From Exophiala sp. HKRS030 (Eukaryota; Ascomycota; Eurotiomycetes; Chaetothyriales; Herpotrichiellaceae): a stretch of 64,000 nt of DNA. Shown here piece by piece: positions 47,601 to 57,927 of the stretch. Every line of letters starts with the position of its first letter. The first letter of the stretch is position 1. A program made the position numbers and the translations under genes. Where the stretch lies: positions 868,001-932,000 of the forward strand of contig JAHWDD010000004.1 in assembly GCA_023897205.1 (NCBI GenBank), given 5' to 3'. Under the pieces are notes generated by a model. The model searched no databases. It saw nothing but the letters and a program-made list of their open reading frames with translations, and had not been told where the DNA came from.

Positions 47601-47918
47601 CGAGATGAGTTCGATCAGTTGTACTAACATTGAATAGCCAAGTTTGTAGTGGAGGAATGGGTAACGTATTTTGCAGATGGAGCAGTTCGACAGGTGATTG
47701 ACGTACAAGGGGGCTGGAGAGGTTGGTCAGTTCTGGTGGTTGCATGACAGAAAACTAATTTGGCATCAGGTATTCTCATGTCTAACCTGGCATTAATTAA
47801 CCCACAAGCAGCGTACAACTTCTTCACACGACCGAATTTCGACATGAGCTGGATTGATGGAGGTGCATCTTTGACGTGGTACATTGCACTCAGTGCCATG
47901 TTAGGAGGATCGCCATGA
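44612..47918 (+). CDS. Secreted endo-1,3-beta-glucanase, GH81, with Ser/Thr-rich N-terminal region
   Basis: Hydrolyses cell-wall beta-1,3-glucan, typically in cell separation or wall remodelling. Exons are 44612-45097, 45144-47494, 47544-47590, 47638-47721 and 47770-47918 (introns 46-49 nt, with CTAAT or TACTAAC branch sites), giving 1038 aa. Residues 1-20 are a signal peptide. A Pro/Ser/Thr region follows, then from about 195 to 312 a dense Thr/Val stretch suited to O-glycosylation. The GH81 domain starts at about 317 (NHPVPRLGINLDGGPIETNKF, then PYSLRWS). The active-site blocks are YYNDHHFHYAYF at about 784 and KDQESSSEDAMFAYALKMWG at about 860. The last exons complete the domain with MSWIDGGASLTWYI. 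Fungal Eng/Acf2 enzymes are usually nearer 700-900 aa, so the N-terminal extension is long. Confidence 0.93.
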
Positions 47919-48339
47919 TCCTGAAGAGGTGGAGATGGACCTTGTTTTTCCAATAGCCAAAAGACGTGACGCTTTGATGAGATATATGACGTCTGTATTG
48001 GGATTGGGATTGGCGCAACCTGGCAGGATGGAAAGCTTGAGGGAGTCTGGCGTGGACGTACTTGCAGGACTTGACATGCAGCTCTTGGATCAGTGTAACA
48101 ACATTAGGATAGAATCGTAATAATGAAATCATGATAGTGGCAATTGATGTTGAACGGCAAGTGTTGAATCACATGTCATCAGATGATGGGTCGGAGCAGA
48201 GTCGAGCACAGAACATAGAACGATCGCAGAGATCTCTGGACGAGGGGAAGAAAGAGTAAAAGAACAAGTATCGAGGCTGCTCGAATTATATTCTTGGGCA
48301 TCAATGAATGCCAGATACTGCAAAGAAAGGAAACCCATA
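47919..48339. other. Intergenic between convergent genes
   Basis: These 421 bp lie between the GH81 stop and the LYR-protein stop. They are probably 3' untranslated sequence of both genes; no separate feature is seen. Confidence 0.5.
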
Positions 48340-49479
48340 TCAGCCAAACAACAAAGTCGCCAGTTTGGCATCTCGAGGAGCCGGAACAGCGCTCCTGCGC
48401 ACTGAAAGACGAGAATTGCCATTGTCCCAGCCGAACACAACACCCGCTTTCACCCTCTCGGCGATGTGAAGCGATGGCGTCTGTTCCAAGACAGCACGAG
48501 CCAGCGAACGGCGCAGAAATCGTGAGGTTATCCGATGCGGACGACCGTTGATGATGTCTTTTGCACGCGGACCGGGTTTAGGTCCGTTGGCGATAAGGCT
48601 TGCCTCTGCCATGAGTAAGGATTGGTCCTGCTGTGTGGCGAAGGGAGAGGTGTCGTCTGGTGGAGGAGAAAAGACAGGAACATGTGCCGTGGGTCGCCGA
48701 GGCGGTTGTTTCGGCATCGGAGTGTCTCCAGCGACCAGGTCTCGGAGTTCGATGTATTCTGATTCCGGTAACGGTGGGAGTACGGCGCGCACATTGTACA
48801 GATACCATTTGTGCAACATGTTCTTGCGTCGTTTCTTGGTGATGGGATTTCCTCGGATATCCAGTTCTGGCATTGGCTTGAATGGGCCGCGTACCCGGAA
48901 GTTGTTCCCTTGTCGCACGAACTGGGTTTGTTCCTTGATCTGGCTGTCCAGTAATACCTCTATGGATGATGGCACTTTCCAATCCGGTGAGATTTTGTCG
49001 GAGATGGGGCCCGGGACGACATTTGTGGTGGATGGTGCTGTGGATGGTTGTACATCGGGTCTTTTGGGGAAGTTTTCCATGTACTCGGAAAGCAGCTCGT
49101 GACGACGTCGACCAGTGCGGCCATAGGTTAGGCGCAAGATCTTCTCCAGTGGTCGAGTGTAGCCTTGGTTAGCACGCTGTAGGATAGAGTGGAATTTTCG
49201 GGCGGAGTGTAGAAGGCTGGTTTGTCGGCGCAGTGTGAGTGGGTTGTTGGTTCGGAGTGTCATCGGTATGGGGATGGGTATATGTCTATGTGAGAGGGGT
49301 GGGAGGGAGCCATCCTGAGTATTGAACTTGGGATTGCCGGGTTGAGGCAACTTGGGATGATAACGGTGGAAACTTTGACTGATGTAATCTTTGATGTATT
49401 GTCTGCTATTCGGGAGTGGGAGGTAGGTGGCTTCACGGAGCAGAGAGCGGTAGATGTGGATGGGGTTGGTGAGGGTCAT
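48340..49479 (-). CDS. LYR-motif (Complex1_LYR/Cup1-like) mitochondrial protein
   Basis: A single exon encodes 379 aa. The N-terminus IHIYRSLLREATYLPLPNSRQYIKDYISQSFH has the LYR-family pattern: an L/I-Y-R tripeptide, Leu-Arg-Glu shortly after, then an aromatic/basic helix. LYR proteins act as adaptors in mitochondrial complex assembly or Fe-S transfer, usually with acyl carrier protein. The rest is basic and proline-rich with a conserved-looking block, PITKKRRKNMLHKWYLYNVRAVLPPLP. It is much longer than small LYRM proteins and resembles the fungal Cup1-like LYR group. The exact role is unknown. Confidence 0.75.
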   Translation of the reverse strand: MTLTNPIHIYRSLLREATYLPLPNSRQYIKDYISQSFHRYHPKLPQPGNPKFNTQDGSLPPLSHRHIPIPIPMTLRTNNPLTLRRQTSLLHSARKFHSILQRANQGYTRPLEKILRLTYGRTGRRRHELLSEYMENFPKRPDVQPSTAPSTTNVVPGPISDKISPDWKVPSSIEVLLDSQIKEQTQFVRQGNNFRVRGPFKPMPELDIRGNPITKKRRKNMLHKWYLYNVRAVLPPLPESEYIELRDLVAGDTPMPKQPPRRPTAHVPVFSPPPDDTSPFATQQDQSLLMAEASLIANGPKPGPRAKDIINGRPHRITSRFLRRSLARAVLEQTPSLHIAERVKAGVVFGWDNGNSRLSVRRSAVPAPRDAKLATLLFG

Positions 49480-50475
49480 TCCATCGTTTGGGTGAGAGGT
49501 CTACTGAGGGTTGTTTAAGGATGGAAGCCGTTGACAATGGTCTATAGGTGATATGACGCTGGTGTCCGAGATGGATGTCGGTTACGGAGTAACTTTGGTG
49601 GTGAGAAAATTTAGTGGAGTTTAGCCATGCCAAGACCTCGACGCGTCGACGCGCTTTCCACGTGTTGTAGGCAAGTGAATGGTAGGCACCTAGTAGGTAC
49701 CTAAAGTAGTAGAAATAGCAGGGAGGTACTTGGGAGTAAATTGTGTCCTCTGGCCGCCCGTAATGAGAATTGCCCGCCCACTTTGAAGTTGCGCTGTAGC
49801 TGTAGTTAGAGGCTCAGAGAACAACTCCGAGACACGCACACCACCACACACGTTCACACGTTCACACGCTTCACTTTGCTCCACGCCCTCTCGTCTTCCA
49901 CCACTTCTGCCAGGCTCCGTGCGCGTCTTTAGGCGTGGGATCGAACATTTGCAGTTCACGGATTCACCACCACTGACATAATCCTATAATCCATTATTCA
50001 CTTTTAATAACCGTTGGTGCTTGATTCATTGTGTTATCCTGATAATTATTTGTTCCAAGACGTTTACATTCACCTACTCTGTCTTCCACTTGTGAATCGG
50101 AATTCAAGGTGCGTGACTAGCGTCTTCGCCTTTAACCCTCATTCAACCGCTACCACCAACCCAACCGCATCCCGCACTCGCACTCGAACTCGTCGCCAAA
50201 CCTCGCATCTCGGATCACCACTCTGTGTCGCGATCTCATATGAATACATTACATTCCTACAGTCAACAACTGTTCACAAGATCAATCACAAACTCATTAG
50301 GCACCGAAATCCTCACGAGTCCTTCCATATCGGCGACCGGCCAACACCCCCCTAACCAAGAAACATCACCACAATCACCTTTGTTCCTCACGATAACTTC
50401 CAAGACCCTGCGCTTGAACATGTCCTGACCCACGATCTTACACATACACCCTCAAAGCAGTTTCCCTCCTTCAAT
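49480..50475. other. Intergenic, divergent promoters; likely long APSES leader
   Basis: These 996 bp lie between the divergent LYR and APSES genes. The right part (from about 50100) is C/A-rich with several short upstream open frames, as expected for a long 5' leader. Tandem CACACGTT-like repeats occur at about 49840-49870. Confidence 0.45.
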
Positions 50476-53232
50476 ATGATGGCGTCTGGAGGTATCCAAC
50501 AACCTGTTTATGCGCAACCTCCACCATCATTTCCACAACATGGCCATTCAAGTTCTTTGAATGGCTCATTCCCGCAACCCCCTCCAATGGGTCCCTTCGA
50601 GCCTCAGTCTGTCGCTTCCACTCCAGCTCCTACTCCTCAACCTCCTCGACCTGTATCTCAGCACCAGCAGCAACAGCAAATGACTTATAACATGAATGGT
50701 CAAAAACCCATGACCAATGGTACCGGTATTATGGGAGCCCCTAATAGCTTCGGCGCCTACCCTGATCCCAATGTTTATCCTCACCCTCAATTTTATGGCA
50801 ATGGCGCAAAACCTCCTTCAATTTACAGCGCCGTATACTCGAATGTCTCCGTGTTCGAAATGGAAGTCAATGGTGTTGCTGTCATGCGACGCCGAACAGA
50901 TTCATGGTTGAACGCCACTCAAATACTCAAAGTAGCTGGTGTCGACAAGGGAAAACGCACAAAAGTTCTCGAAAAAGAAATTACTGGCGAACATGAAAAG
51001 GTCCAGGGTGGTTACGGCAAGTACCAAGGAACCTGGGTTAATTATCAACGTGGAAGAGAATTCGCCCGTCAATACGGTGTCGAACACCTGTTATTACCCT
51101 TATTCGAACACAATATAGAAGGTGACGGCAATGTGGGCATGTCACAGGGTATGGAAACTCCCACCAAAGAACAAGCAATGGCTGCGCAACGTAAGAGACT
51201 CTACAGCGATGGACGTCCACTTGCTCAGAACTCATCCGGGACCTTCTTCGGGAACATGTCACCTTCGGCGGCCATCGCCATCAGTACATTAAATCGTACG
51301 CGACTTGATTCTCCCGGTCAGATGGACGGACGTCGCTCCACTGGTCCACGCCGACAGTCTCAGTCTCAGTCTCAATCTCAATCATTCTACTCCCACGACC
51401 CTATGTATTCACAAGGCGCCAGTCAACAGAGTATGCACAGCATGACTACTCAGGATAGTTTCAGTACCAACGGCGGTGTTATGAGTCAAAATGCCAGCTT
51501 TGCCGATTTCTCAATGCCTGATGGTCAAGAACCACCTCGGAAACGTATCCGACCTTCACCGCAAGCTTCTTTCATCAACAATCCTTACGATGGACAGATG
51601 GACTTGAGTATGGTGGAAGGCGCTCCAACTGAACAAGATGTATCATTTTATTCGCAGGCTGGTCAGTCGTTCATGTTGGCGGAGAATATCTCATATGGAA
51701 TTGATCCTCTACCCCATCCATCCACTCCAGCCGAGGAACAAAAGAAAGAACACTTACTGGACCTGTTTTACGATGCTTCACGAACCGATTACGATGACCA
51801 TCCTGCCTTCCTTCGTCTCAGCGGTGATGAGTTTGAAATGCCCATTGATGAGTCGTGCAACACTGCTTTACATTGGGCTGCCACTTTGGGGCGCACCGCC
51901 TTGGTCAAGAAACTGCTGGATAGAGGCTTCAATATGCGCCGAGCAAACAGTGGCGGTGAAACAGCGCTCATTGCAGCATGCCGTGCTCGAAACAATTTGG
52001 ATCAAAGCAGTTTTCCTGCTTTGCTGGATCTTCTTGGTTCAACCATTGAAATCCGAGATGGTAGAGGTCGGACACTTCTCCACCACATTGCCGTGTCATC
52101 AGCCATCAAAGGACGAGCTTCTGTTGGCAGATACTACCTGGAATCTCTCCTCGCATATTGCGTGCAACAAGGCAGTTCATCACAAGCTTCATCACCGTTT
52201 GAAAATCCAATGACTTTGACAAGGTTCATGCAGGAAATCGTCAATGCTCAAGATAAATCAGGTGACACGGCATTGAATCTGGCAGCGCGTACTGGTACCA
52301 CGACAATCATCGAACAATTACTCGAAGTAGGTGCCGATCCACATAAACCAAATCGAGGTCGATTGGCTCCGGTAGACTTTGGCGTGGGAGGGTACGCTGG
52401 TGGACAGATTATGGACCATAATATGTCGTTGATTGATCAGACGCCGGCCACAAATGGAATACCCCAGAAATCATTCGAGGAAGCTCAAGAAGGCCTGATG
52501 GCGTGTAAGTCGAAATTGTCGAATGTAACTACTGGGACCAAGCTAATCATGATTACAGCAATACGAGAAATTTTGTCACAGTCGGAAGCGGATTTCTCGG
52601 CGGAAATGAAGGAAAAGAAAGAAGCTCTGGACAAGACCAATGCTGCACTCAAAGAGTCAGGTAGCTCGTTGGCCGAGGAACGACGTCGATTGGATGAAGT
52701 CAAAGCAAAGGTGAGGGAGAAGGAGGAGCTTGAACAGAAGATTAGCAATCTACAACAAGCGACAGCCAAGTTGCGATCGGAACTGCAGCAAGGCGAGACG
52801 CCAACCACGGTGGCGACCAACGTTGCAGTGGGCGAAGCTGATAAGGGTCTTGACGTGGACGGTAGATTGGGTCTAGTGGTGCAACTGTTCCCGGAGGAGC
52901 TGGGTGATCCCAGCAATATTGTCTTCAACCAGGAGCAAGCCAATTTCTTGAGCATTTTGGAACGAGCCGAAGTGTTATCTGGACGAAGCCAGGTATATCA
53001 AGTGCATAATCAGCAGCTTGAACAGATGGCGAAATCATTGAAGGCGAGAAGTGTGGAACTAGAGGAACGGTACCGAAAGATGGTTACGTTGTGCACTGGT
53101 GCCAATCCAGATCAAGTGGATGACCTTCTCGACGGGCTGGTACAGGCAGTTATCAGTGAACAGAAGGATAATAACCTGGAGCTAGGCAAGGTGCGAAATT
53201 TCCTGCGAATGGTACAAGGGACGGGGAATTAA
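50476..53232 (+). CDS. APSES/ankyrin transcription factor, Mbp1/Res-like (MBF DNA-binding subunit)
   Basis: A cell-cycle factor that binds MCB-type sites (ACGCG) through its APSES domain and drives G1/S genes together with Swi6. Exons are 50476-52504 and 52559-53232, giving 900 aa. Residues 1-110 are Pro/Gln-rich. The APSES domain covers about 116-212: IYSAVYSNVSVFEMEVNGVAVMRRR, DSWLNATQILKVAGVDKGKR, GGYGKYQGTWVNYQRGREFA. Ankyrin repeats include TALHWAATLGRTALVKKLLDRG at about 462 and DTALNLAARTGTTTIIEQLLEVGADPHKPNRG at about 597. A coiled coil follows from about 690, and the C-terminus resembles the Swi6/Mbp1 heterodimer region. The 54-nt intron (GTAAGT donor, TTACAG acceptor) contains no in-frame stop, so the unspliced transcript would encode 918 aa. 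Confidence 0.93.
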   Translation: MMASGGIQQPVYAQPPPSFPQHGHSSSLNGSFPQPPPMGPFEPQSVASTPAPTPQPPRPVSQHQQQQQMTYNMNGQKPMTNGTGIMGAPNSFGAYPDPNVYPHPQFYGNGAKPPSIYSAVYSNVSVFEMEVNGVAVMRRRTDSWLNATQILKVAGVDKGKRTKVLEKEITGEHEKVQGGYGKYQGTWVNYQRGREFARQYGVEHLLLPLFEHNIEGDGNVGMSQGMETPTKEQAMAAQRKRLYSDGRPLAQNSSGTFFGNMSPSAAIAISTLNRTRLDSPGQMDGRRSTGPRRQSQSQSQSQSFYSHDPMYSQGASQQSMHSMTTQDSFSTNGGVMSQNASFADFSMPDGQEPPRKRIRPSPQASFINNPYDGQMDLSMVEGAPTEQDVSFYSQAGQSFMLAENISYGIDPLPHPSTPAEEQKKEHLLDLFYDASRTDYDDHPAFLRLSGDEFEMPIDESCNTALHWAATLGRTALVKKLLDRGFNMRRANSGGETALIAACRARNNLDQSSFPALLDLLGSTIEIRDGRGRTLLHHIAVSSAIKGRASVGRYYLESLLAYCVQQGSSSQASSPFENPMTLTRFMQEIVNAQDKSGDTALNLAARTGTTTIIEQLLEVGADPHKPNRGRLAPVDFGVGGYAGGQIMDHNMSLIDQTPATNGIPQKSFEEAQEGLMACKSKLSNVTTGTKLIMITAIREILSQSEADFSAEMKEKKEALDKTNAALKESGSSLAEERRRLDEVKAKVREKEELEQKISNLQQATAKLRSELQQGETPTTVATNVAVGEADKGLDVDGRLGLVVQLFPEELGDPSNIVFNQEQANFLSILERAEVLSGRSQVYQVHNQQLEQMAKSLKARSVELEERYRKMVTLCTGANPDQVDDLLDGLVQAVISEQKDNNLELGKVRNFLRMVQGTGN

Positions 53233-55595
53233 ATGAGTCTCGGTTCGCTTGATTGGCGCGACCCTTTGACGAGATTTCGATCTGGATGATCGGGGAAGTG
53301 TAAGCCTGGCACCTGGCTGGTCATTTGCTGGCCTGGCCTTGACTCGTTGAGTTGCTTAGGCAGACAACCTAGGCAGGCTCCTTTGGCCAGGGTCAGACTT
53401 GGACTGTTGCAAGTGTAGGCATGAGTTGCCCATGAATGAATGGATCAACGTGTTTGAAATATGAGATGAGATTTCACGTCAAACGATGTACTCGGGATGA
53501 TGGTCCCATGGGCCATGACGGAATCAAGATCCATGCTGAACAGTGAAGGCTAAGGTGCCAAGAGGTCGTTGTCGCCTAGGTACCTGTAGGTTGTACTGTG
53601 TACTGTATCTATTATTCGAGATTGGGTGCGTGGTCTCACATGCAATTTAATTCCTGTACTGTATTCTCATTTTACAAGTCCAATTAGCTGTCCAAATGCG
53701 GCACGGTAACAAGGATTTGACATGATTCGCATTGACGCGCGGTTGACCCAGTTGGATGATTCTCATACACGACTTGGAACGTCGAGGTTCGTCAGAGGTC
53801 GTCGCCATGGTCGCACCAACAACCAAGGTCAACAATGTGTAGATAGTAGATAGGTATGTACCTGGGTGGTTACCTGTGTAAGTGGGCAGGTTGTTACTAT
53901 TTCTGTATCCGCGCGGGTACCCGTGCTACTTGTTAGTTGTTACTGTGGTTCTGTGTAGAATTAGAAGAGGTCGATGGTGAAATTGCATGAGACAATGGAA
54001 CCCAAATGTTCTTGTAATGTACACGTCGACCACCAGGTTGGGGGCGTGGTTGGGCGGCAGTCTGTTTGAGAATCATAGGTGCTCATTGCTCATACCACGC
54101 GGTCTCTGTCTCACCTGATTTGCCCCCGACCAAGGTTGGAACTGGGAAATACCACAAATACCAATCAAGCTGCGACGGCCAATGAACTTGGCGGCAAGGG
54201 GCGAGTCTGAAGACTGAGTGTCTGAGAGCCTGGCAAGCCCGGAGAAGAGCTGAGGAATCAGGAGCTTCCAAGCTTCAGACGAACCCCCCTTGGCCGTCCC
54301 GGGGGCACGGCGCAGGCAAGAGACAGAAGGGTGGGGACACACTGAATATACTTTGACGGGAACGATAGGCTTGATCAAAGCCCATCGGGGGGCACCTGGG
54401 GGCAATCGAGGCACCAAGCCACACTGCACAACTTGCACTAGAGCTCCCTAGGGCCCCTCTAGGCCTCTTAGAGCGTCTCTAGGGGCGACTCTAAATGCCT
54501 GAAACACCCCGCAACAGCCAATAGGCGCCCATCTTCCTCGTTTGAGGCTCCTAACCCCTGCTTCGTTCCTCCACACCAACTGTATCAGATTCGGCATCTT
54601 CTCCTGGGGGACTTTCTGCCTTTCTGGGTAGAAACATTTTCTCACCGTCTTTCATCTCAAGTCTCTAGTCTCTAGTCTCTACCACTCTCATCCATTCATC
54701 GCGTGGTGAACGCGCATTATCTGACTCTTTGACTGCCGCTATTGGTCCAAGCTCTCTCTTCCTCATTCTACCAATGGGGCAAATCCCAGAGCTTCCCTTG
54801 TAAGTTGTAGCCTCCTCCGTCTACCTCCGTCCTTTGTAAGTCTTCCTCTTGCGACATCATCCTAGCATACCGATTCTTCACCTTGTCAGTCGAGACCCCT
54901 CGGTTGTCTTGGTTGTTTCAAGACTTATCCACTGCCATGCCGTTGCCACCGCTTGCAAGACTCATTCACTTGAAGCTGCTTGGGTCGTGGGTGGTCACGG
55001 TGGTCTATCCCTTCTCCCCTTTGCCATACCACACAGACCACCCACGCACCCCCTCGCTCACTCCATCTTGATCCACCACGGTTAGTGACTCTGGCACAGA
55101 CCATGTGTCAAACACCCTTGACCAAACAAGAGTGGCTCTTACAATGTGAGTTTGAGGTATCAAAACCGCCCACTGGCCCAGCCAGATGCTTTTCTCTTCC
55201 ATGCCAGTCAGTTTCAGCACTCAGACCACTTGCCCATACCATAGCACGTTCTGGTCCTTCCATTCATTTTTGCCCTTCCATTTCCCTTCTTCTTGAATAT
55301 CGATATCGATCATATTCATTCACATTCATTCCGGAGGCAGGATCCTCGCTACGTTTGTGCCGACTTCAACCCTTGGGATTTTATACGCTGGACGTGGAAA
55401 TCCCTCTATCACATTCATTTTTGGACTCGGCAGTGCTTGGGCCACGACTCAGGTCTAGACGACCGAAAGACCGACCAACAGACTCGACCAGGCAAAAAAG
55501 ACAAAGGAACCGTGACATATTTCTCTGGAACACGGACCATCACTTACCAGCCATCGACTTATACTACATTCTACCTTTTCACCTTTCCTTTCAAA
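53233..55595. other. Long intergenic region and probable leader of the downstream gene
   Basis: No gene is supported in these 2363 bp. From about 54640 rightwards the plus strand is CT-rich with several overlapping open frames (up to 222 codons at 54980-55648) that lack domains. This looks like a long 5' leader with upstream open frames. Left of it are a minus-strand frame of 121 codons (54073-54438) without domain and a phased CTAG array, listed separately. Confidence 0.4.
54438..54494. repeat. Helically phased CTAG/TTAG array
   Basis: CTAG or a one-base variant starts at 54438, 54448, 54459, 54468 (TTAG), 54479 and 54491 (CTAA), a spacing of 9-12 bp with a mean near 10.6. The segment sits about 1.1 kb upstream of the membrane-protein gene. 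A function is not known; it may be a degenerate tandem repeat. Confidence 0.4.
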
Positions 55596-55718
55596 ATGCA
55601 GATCACTGGCCTGATTGCCACAGCCATGCTGTTGCTCGCCGAAGCTGACACCATCCTTGCGAAAGCGGTCATTCACCTCCCGACTTTCGCAAAAGGAGAG
55701 ATATGGAGTTGGATATGA
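55596..55718 (+). other. Signal-peptide-like ORF overlapping the start of the next gene in another frame
   Basis: From an ATG in good context (AAAATGC), 40 codons encode MQITGLIATAMLLLAEADTIL followed by a short tail and stop. This is a plausible signal peptide. It overlaps the 5' end of the membrane-protein frame, which is open in a different phase from 55644 and lacks its own signal sequence. No GT-AG pair of normal length joins the two. Confidence 0.5.
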
Positions 55719-56521
55719 AGAGGGAGGTCAATCAGATTATGCGAAGAGAACCACAATCGTCCAACGATCTTTTGGGAGTGTCGGATTCTGCATCTACTCT
55801 AAATCAGACGATTGCGACAGCATGTATAAGTGCATTGAAGCCCCTCAAATCCGTCGAAAATGAAGCTGGTCTTACATCTTGCTACAACATTATAAAATAC
55901 GACGAGGACTCGCATACATTCGAAGCCGACCTCAGACTATACCAAGCTTTCCAACCGAGAGGAGCCTTTTCCAATATCACTGTCAACGACATCATGATCA
56001 GTTTGACCTTCCCAAAATGTACCATGTTCCAAGCATTGACCAAGAGAAAGAGGGATATCATCCCACGACAATCCAACACAGCAGATATGCTCGAAATTCA
56101 ACAATATACTCTTTTCGGCTCATTCGAGTCCGATCTCGAAGTTAAAAAGCTCAACAACACCCAGGTCATGTCCCTGATGCTTCCAGAAATCAAGCTCAAC
56201 ACAGCTGAGGCTCAAAAGGCTGTATCTGCAGACATTCCCGCAACCGATGGCGCATGGTTCGTCGTTGGCGAGTTCAGCAACGGCTTCGATCAATCGTTGG
56301 TGAGTGCGCAGGCAGCCGTCGATGCCATTGGCATTGCCGTCCCCTATGTCCTGCCTGGTGTCACTCTCGGCATCTTCCCAACAGGATTGATCGTGACCGG
56401 CGTCTGGACTTTGATTTTCTTCCTGGCGTACGGATTCGGAACCCTGGGTCGCATCAAGTATAGAGATGCGTATAGAAAGAGAATGGCCGCCTCAATGGGC
56501 CGCACGGGTATGCGGATATAA
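55703..56521 (+). CDS. Fungal membrane protein of unknown function, single C-terminal span
   Basis: This 272-aa frame starts at ATG 55703 (MELDMKREVNQIM). The body, with paired cysteines (CISALK..., TSCYNIIKYDED, FPKCTMF), looks like an extracytoplasmic domain. It ends in one strong membrane span, GLIVTGVWTLIFFLAYGFGTLG, and a short basic tail RIKYRDAYRKR, which predicts a type I protein. I do not recognise the family. The N-terminus is unresolved: a signal-peptide frame from 55596 is in another phase. Sequencing error, a real frameshift or an unusual intron could each explain it. Confidence 0.7.
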   Translation: MELDMKREVNQIMRREPQSSNDLLGVSDSASTLNQTIATACISALKPLKSVENEAGLTSCYNIIKYDEDSHTFEADLRLYQAFQPRGAFSNITVNDIMISLTFPKCTMFQALTKRKRDIIPRQSNTADMLEIQQYTLFGSFESDLEVKKLNNTQVMSLMLPEIKLNTAEAQKAVSADIPATDGAWFVVGEFSNGFDQSLVSAQAAVDAIGIAVPYVLPGVTLGIFPTGLIVTGVWTLIFFLAYGFGTLGRIKYRDAYRKRMAASMGRTGMRI

Positions 56522-57927
56522 AGAAAAAAACAAAGAGGATATCTTCTAGATGATCTCTTCATCTACAAGATTCAGGAAAATTTATACAAGAACAACAGTT
56601 ACAAATGACTAGTTGTGCAAATTAGGAGATGAACCCTGCAACGGGCAAGCGTTGGTGTTGGGATGATTTCATTTTGCTGGGTCACGTTAAGGCTGATTCT
56701 TTTTGGGGAAGAATTTACCCTCTTTCTACCTGATACCCTCGTTTAGTTTTACACATCTCTGATATTCCTCATCTACATAACGACCAATGTTCTGTTACTG
56801 AACATTGGAGACCGTTGTTGGTGGGATAATATGGGATGTTTTTGTACAGTACCTTTATAGCGGCATTGCTCAGGAGTCTTAGACGTAAGAAGAAGAGGAA
56901 TCGGAATCAGAATCAGAATCAGAACTTGGAAGAAAGATTGATCTGTACATGAATAAATCTACACCACATTGTCTGTCTATCCATCATTGAAGTGATGGAG
57001 GGAGCCAGCACGTGACTGTCCATTCTCCTTTTCTCAAGGTACTACGGAGTACAACACCAGCTTGCGTAGACTTGCACTTTGTGGCTCTATTGCACCCCTT
57101 TTTTCTAGTTCTCCGCTTTCTCGGAAATGCAGTAGAGTTAGGCATTGGAATTTCATCTTTTAGTGCTGCTGGCAGCCAATGATAAGCGCCCATCTACGAC
57201 CACTAGCCCACGTTTTTTTTCGCTCCTACCTTGCTCATCATTCACGGAGTAGTTCAACCCGTGAGCCGTTTTGATTCGCCACAATTATTTTTCATGATTC
57301 GTTCCCCCTCACTCACTCACGATCAGGATTTTACTTGGGTACGAACCGCATGGCTTTTTTGGGCGACAAGGTTCTTTTGCTTGTTTGGTCAGCCTTTTAT
57401 GAAAATCCCAACAGCATGAAACCGTGCAATTGATTCGTGGTTCTCCTTTCGTTGCCCGTTTCAGTTGTGATTTCATGGGACGGTCTTCTCTCGTTGTGAA
57501 TCCTTTGTGCTTGTCAAAATCTTCGGTCGGGCATCTTTGCATCCAGGTGTCACGTGCTCGATATCACAGGGACTTTGAGCGTTGGGTTTATCTCAATCTG
57601 AGTTGAGTCGGACTGGCTTTCTTGGTTTGAGTGATATACGGTATCCTGTGGATGAGCCAACAGGTCGAGTATTTCGATCTTCCGCAATTTGACTGCTTGC
57701 GGTCCGAGGGCCTTGTTGTACGTCGAATTGGCTCGGGCACGGCCAGTTTGCATGATCGGGTACGAACCACGGCGACGACATCACGATTAATGACATGATT
57801 CACATTTCGATGTGCCAGGATCTATTCGTTGAGATAAAGAACTCCCGGAATTCTTGCCAGGTCAATTCATGATCACAGCTACCATCCGAGCAACACCCAG
57901 CGGAACAAAAACTTTCACCATCAAAAA
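56522..57927. other. Intergenic, no supported gene
   Basis: This 1406-bp stretch lies between two plus-strand genes. Short open frames on both strands lack domains. A small GAATCA repeat is listed separately. The region should hold the 3' end of the membrane-protein gene and the promoter of the TPR gene. Confidence 0.45.
56898..56924. repeat. Short (GAATCA)n repeat
   Basis: Three perfect GAATCA units at 56904-56921 are flanked by partial copies on both sides. It is a simple hexanucleotide microsatellite in the 3' flank of the membrane-protein gene. Confidence 0.7.

Noticed and set aside
54980..55648. 222-codon plus-strand ORF
   Set aside because: It overlaps two other frames in a CT-rich leader-like region, has no domain, and ends inside the signal-peptide frame of the next gene.
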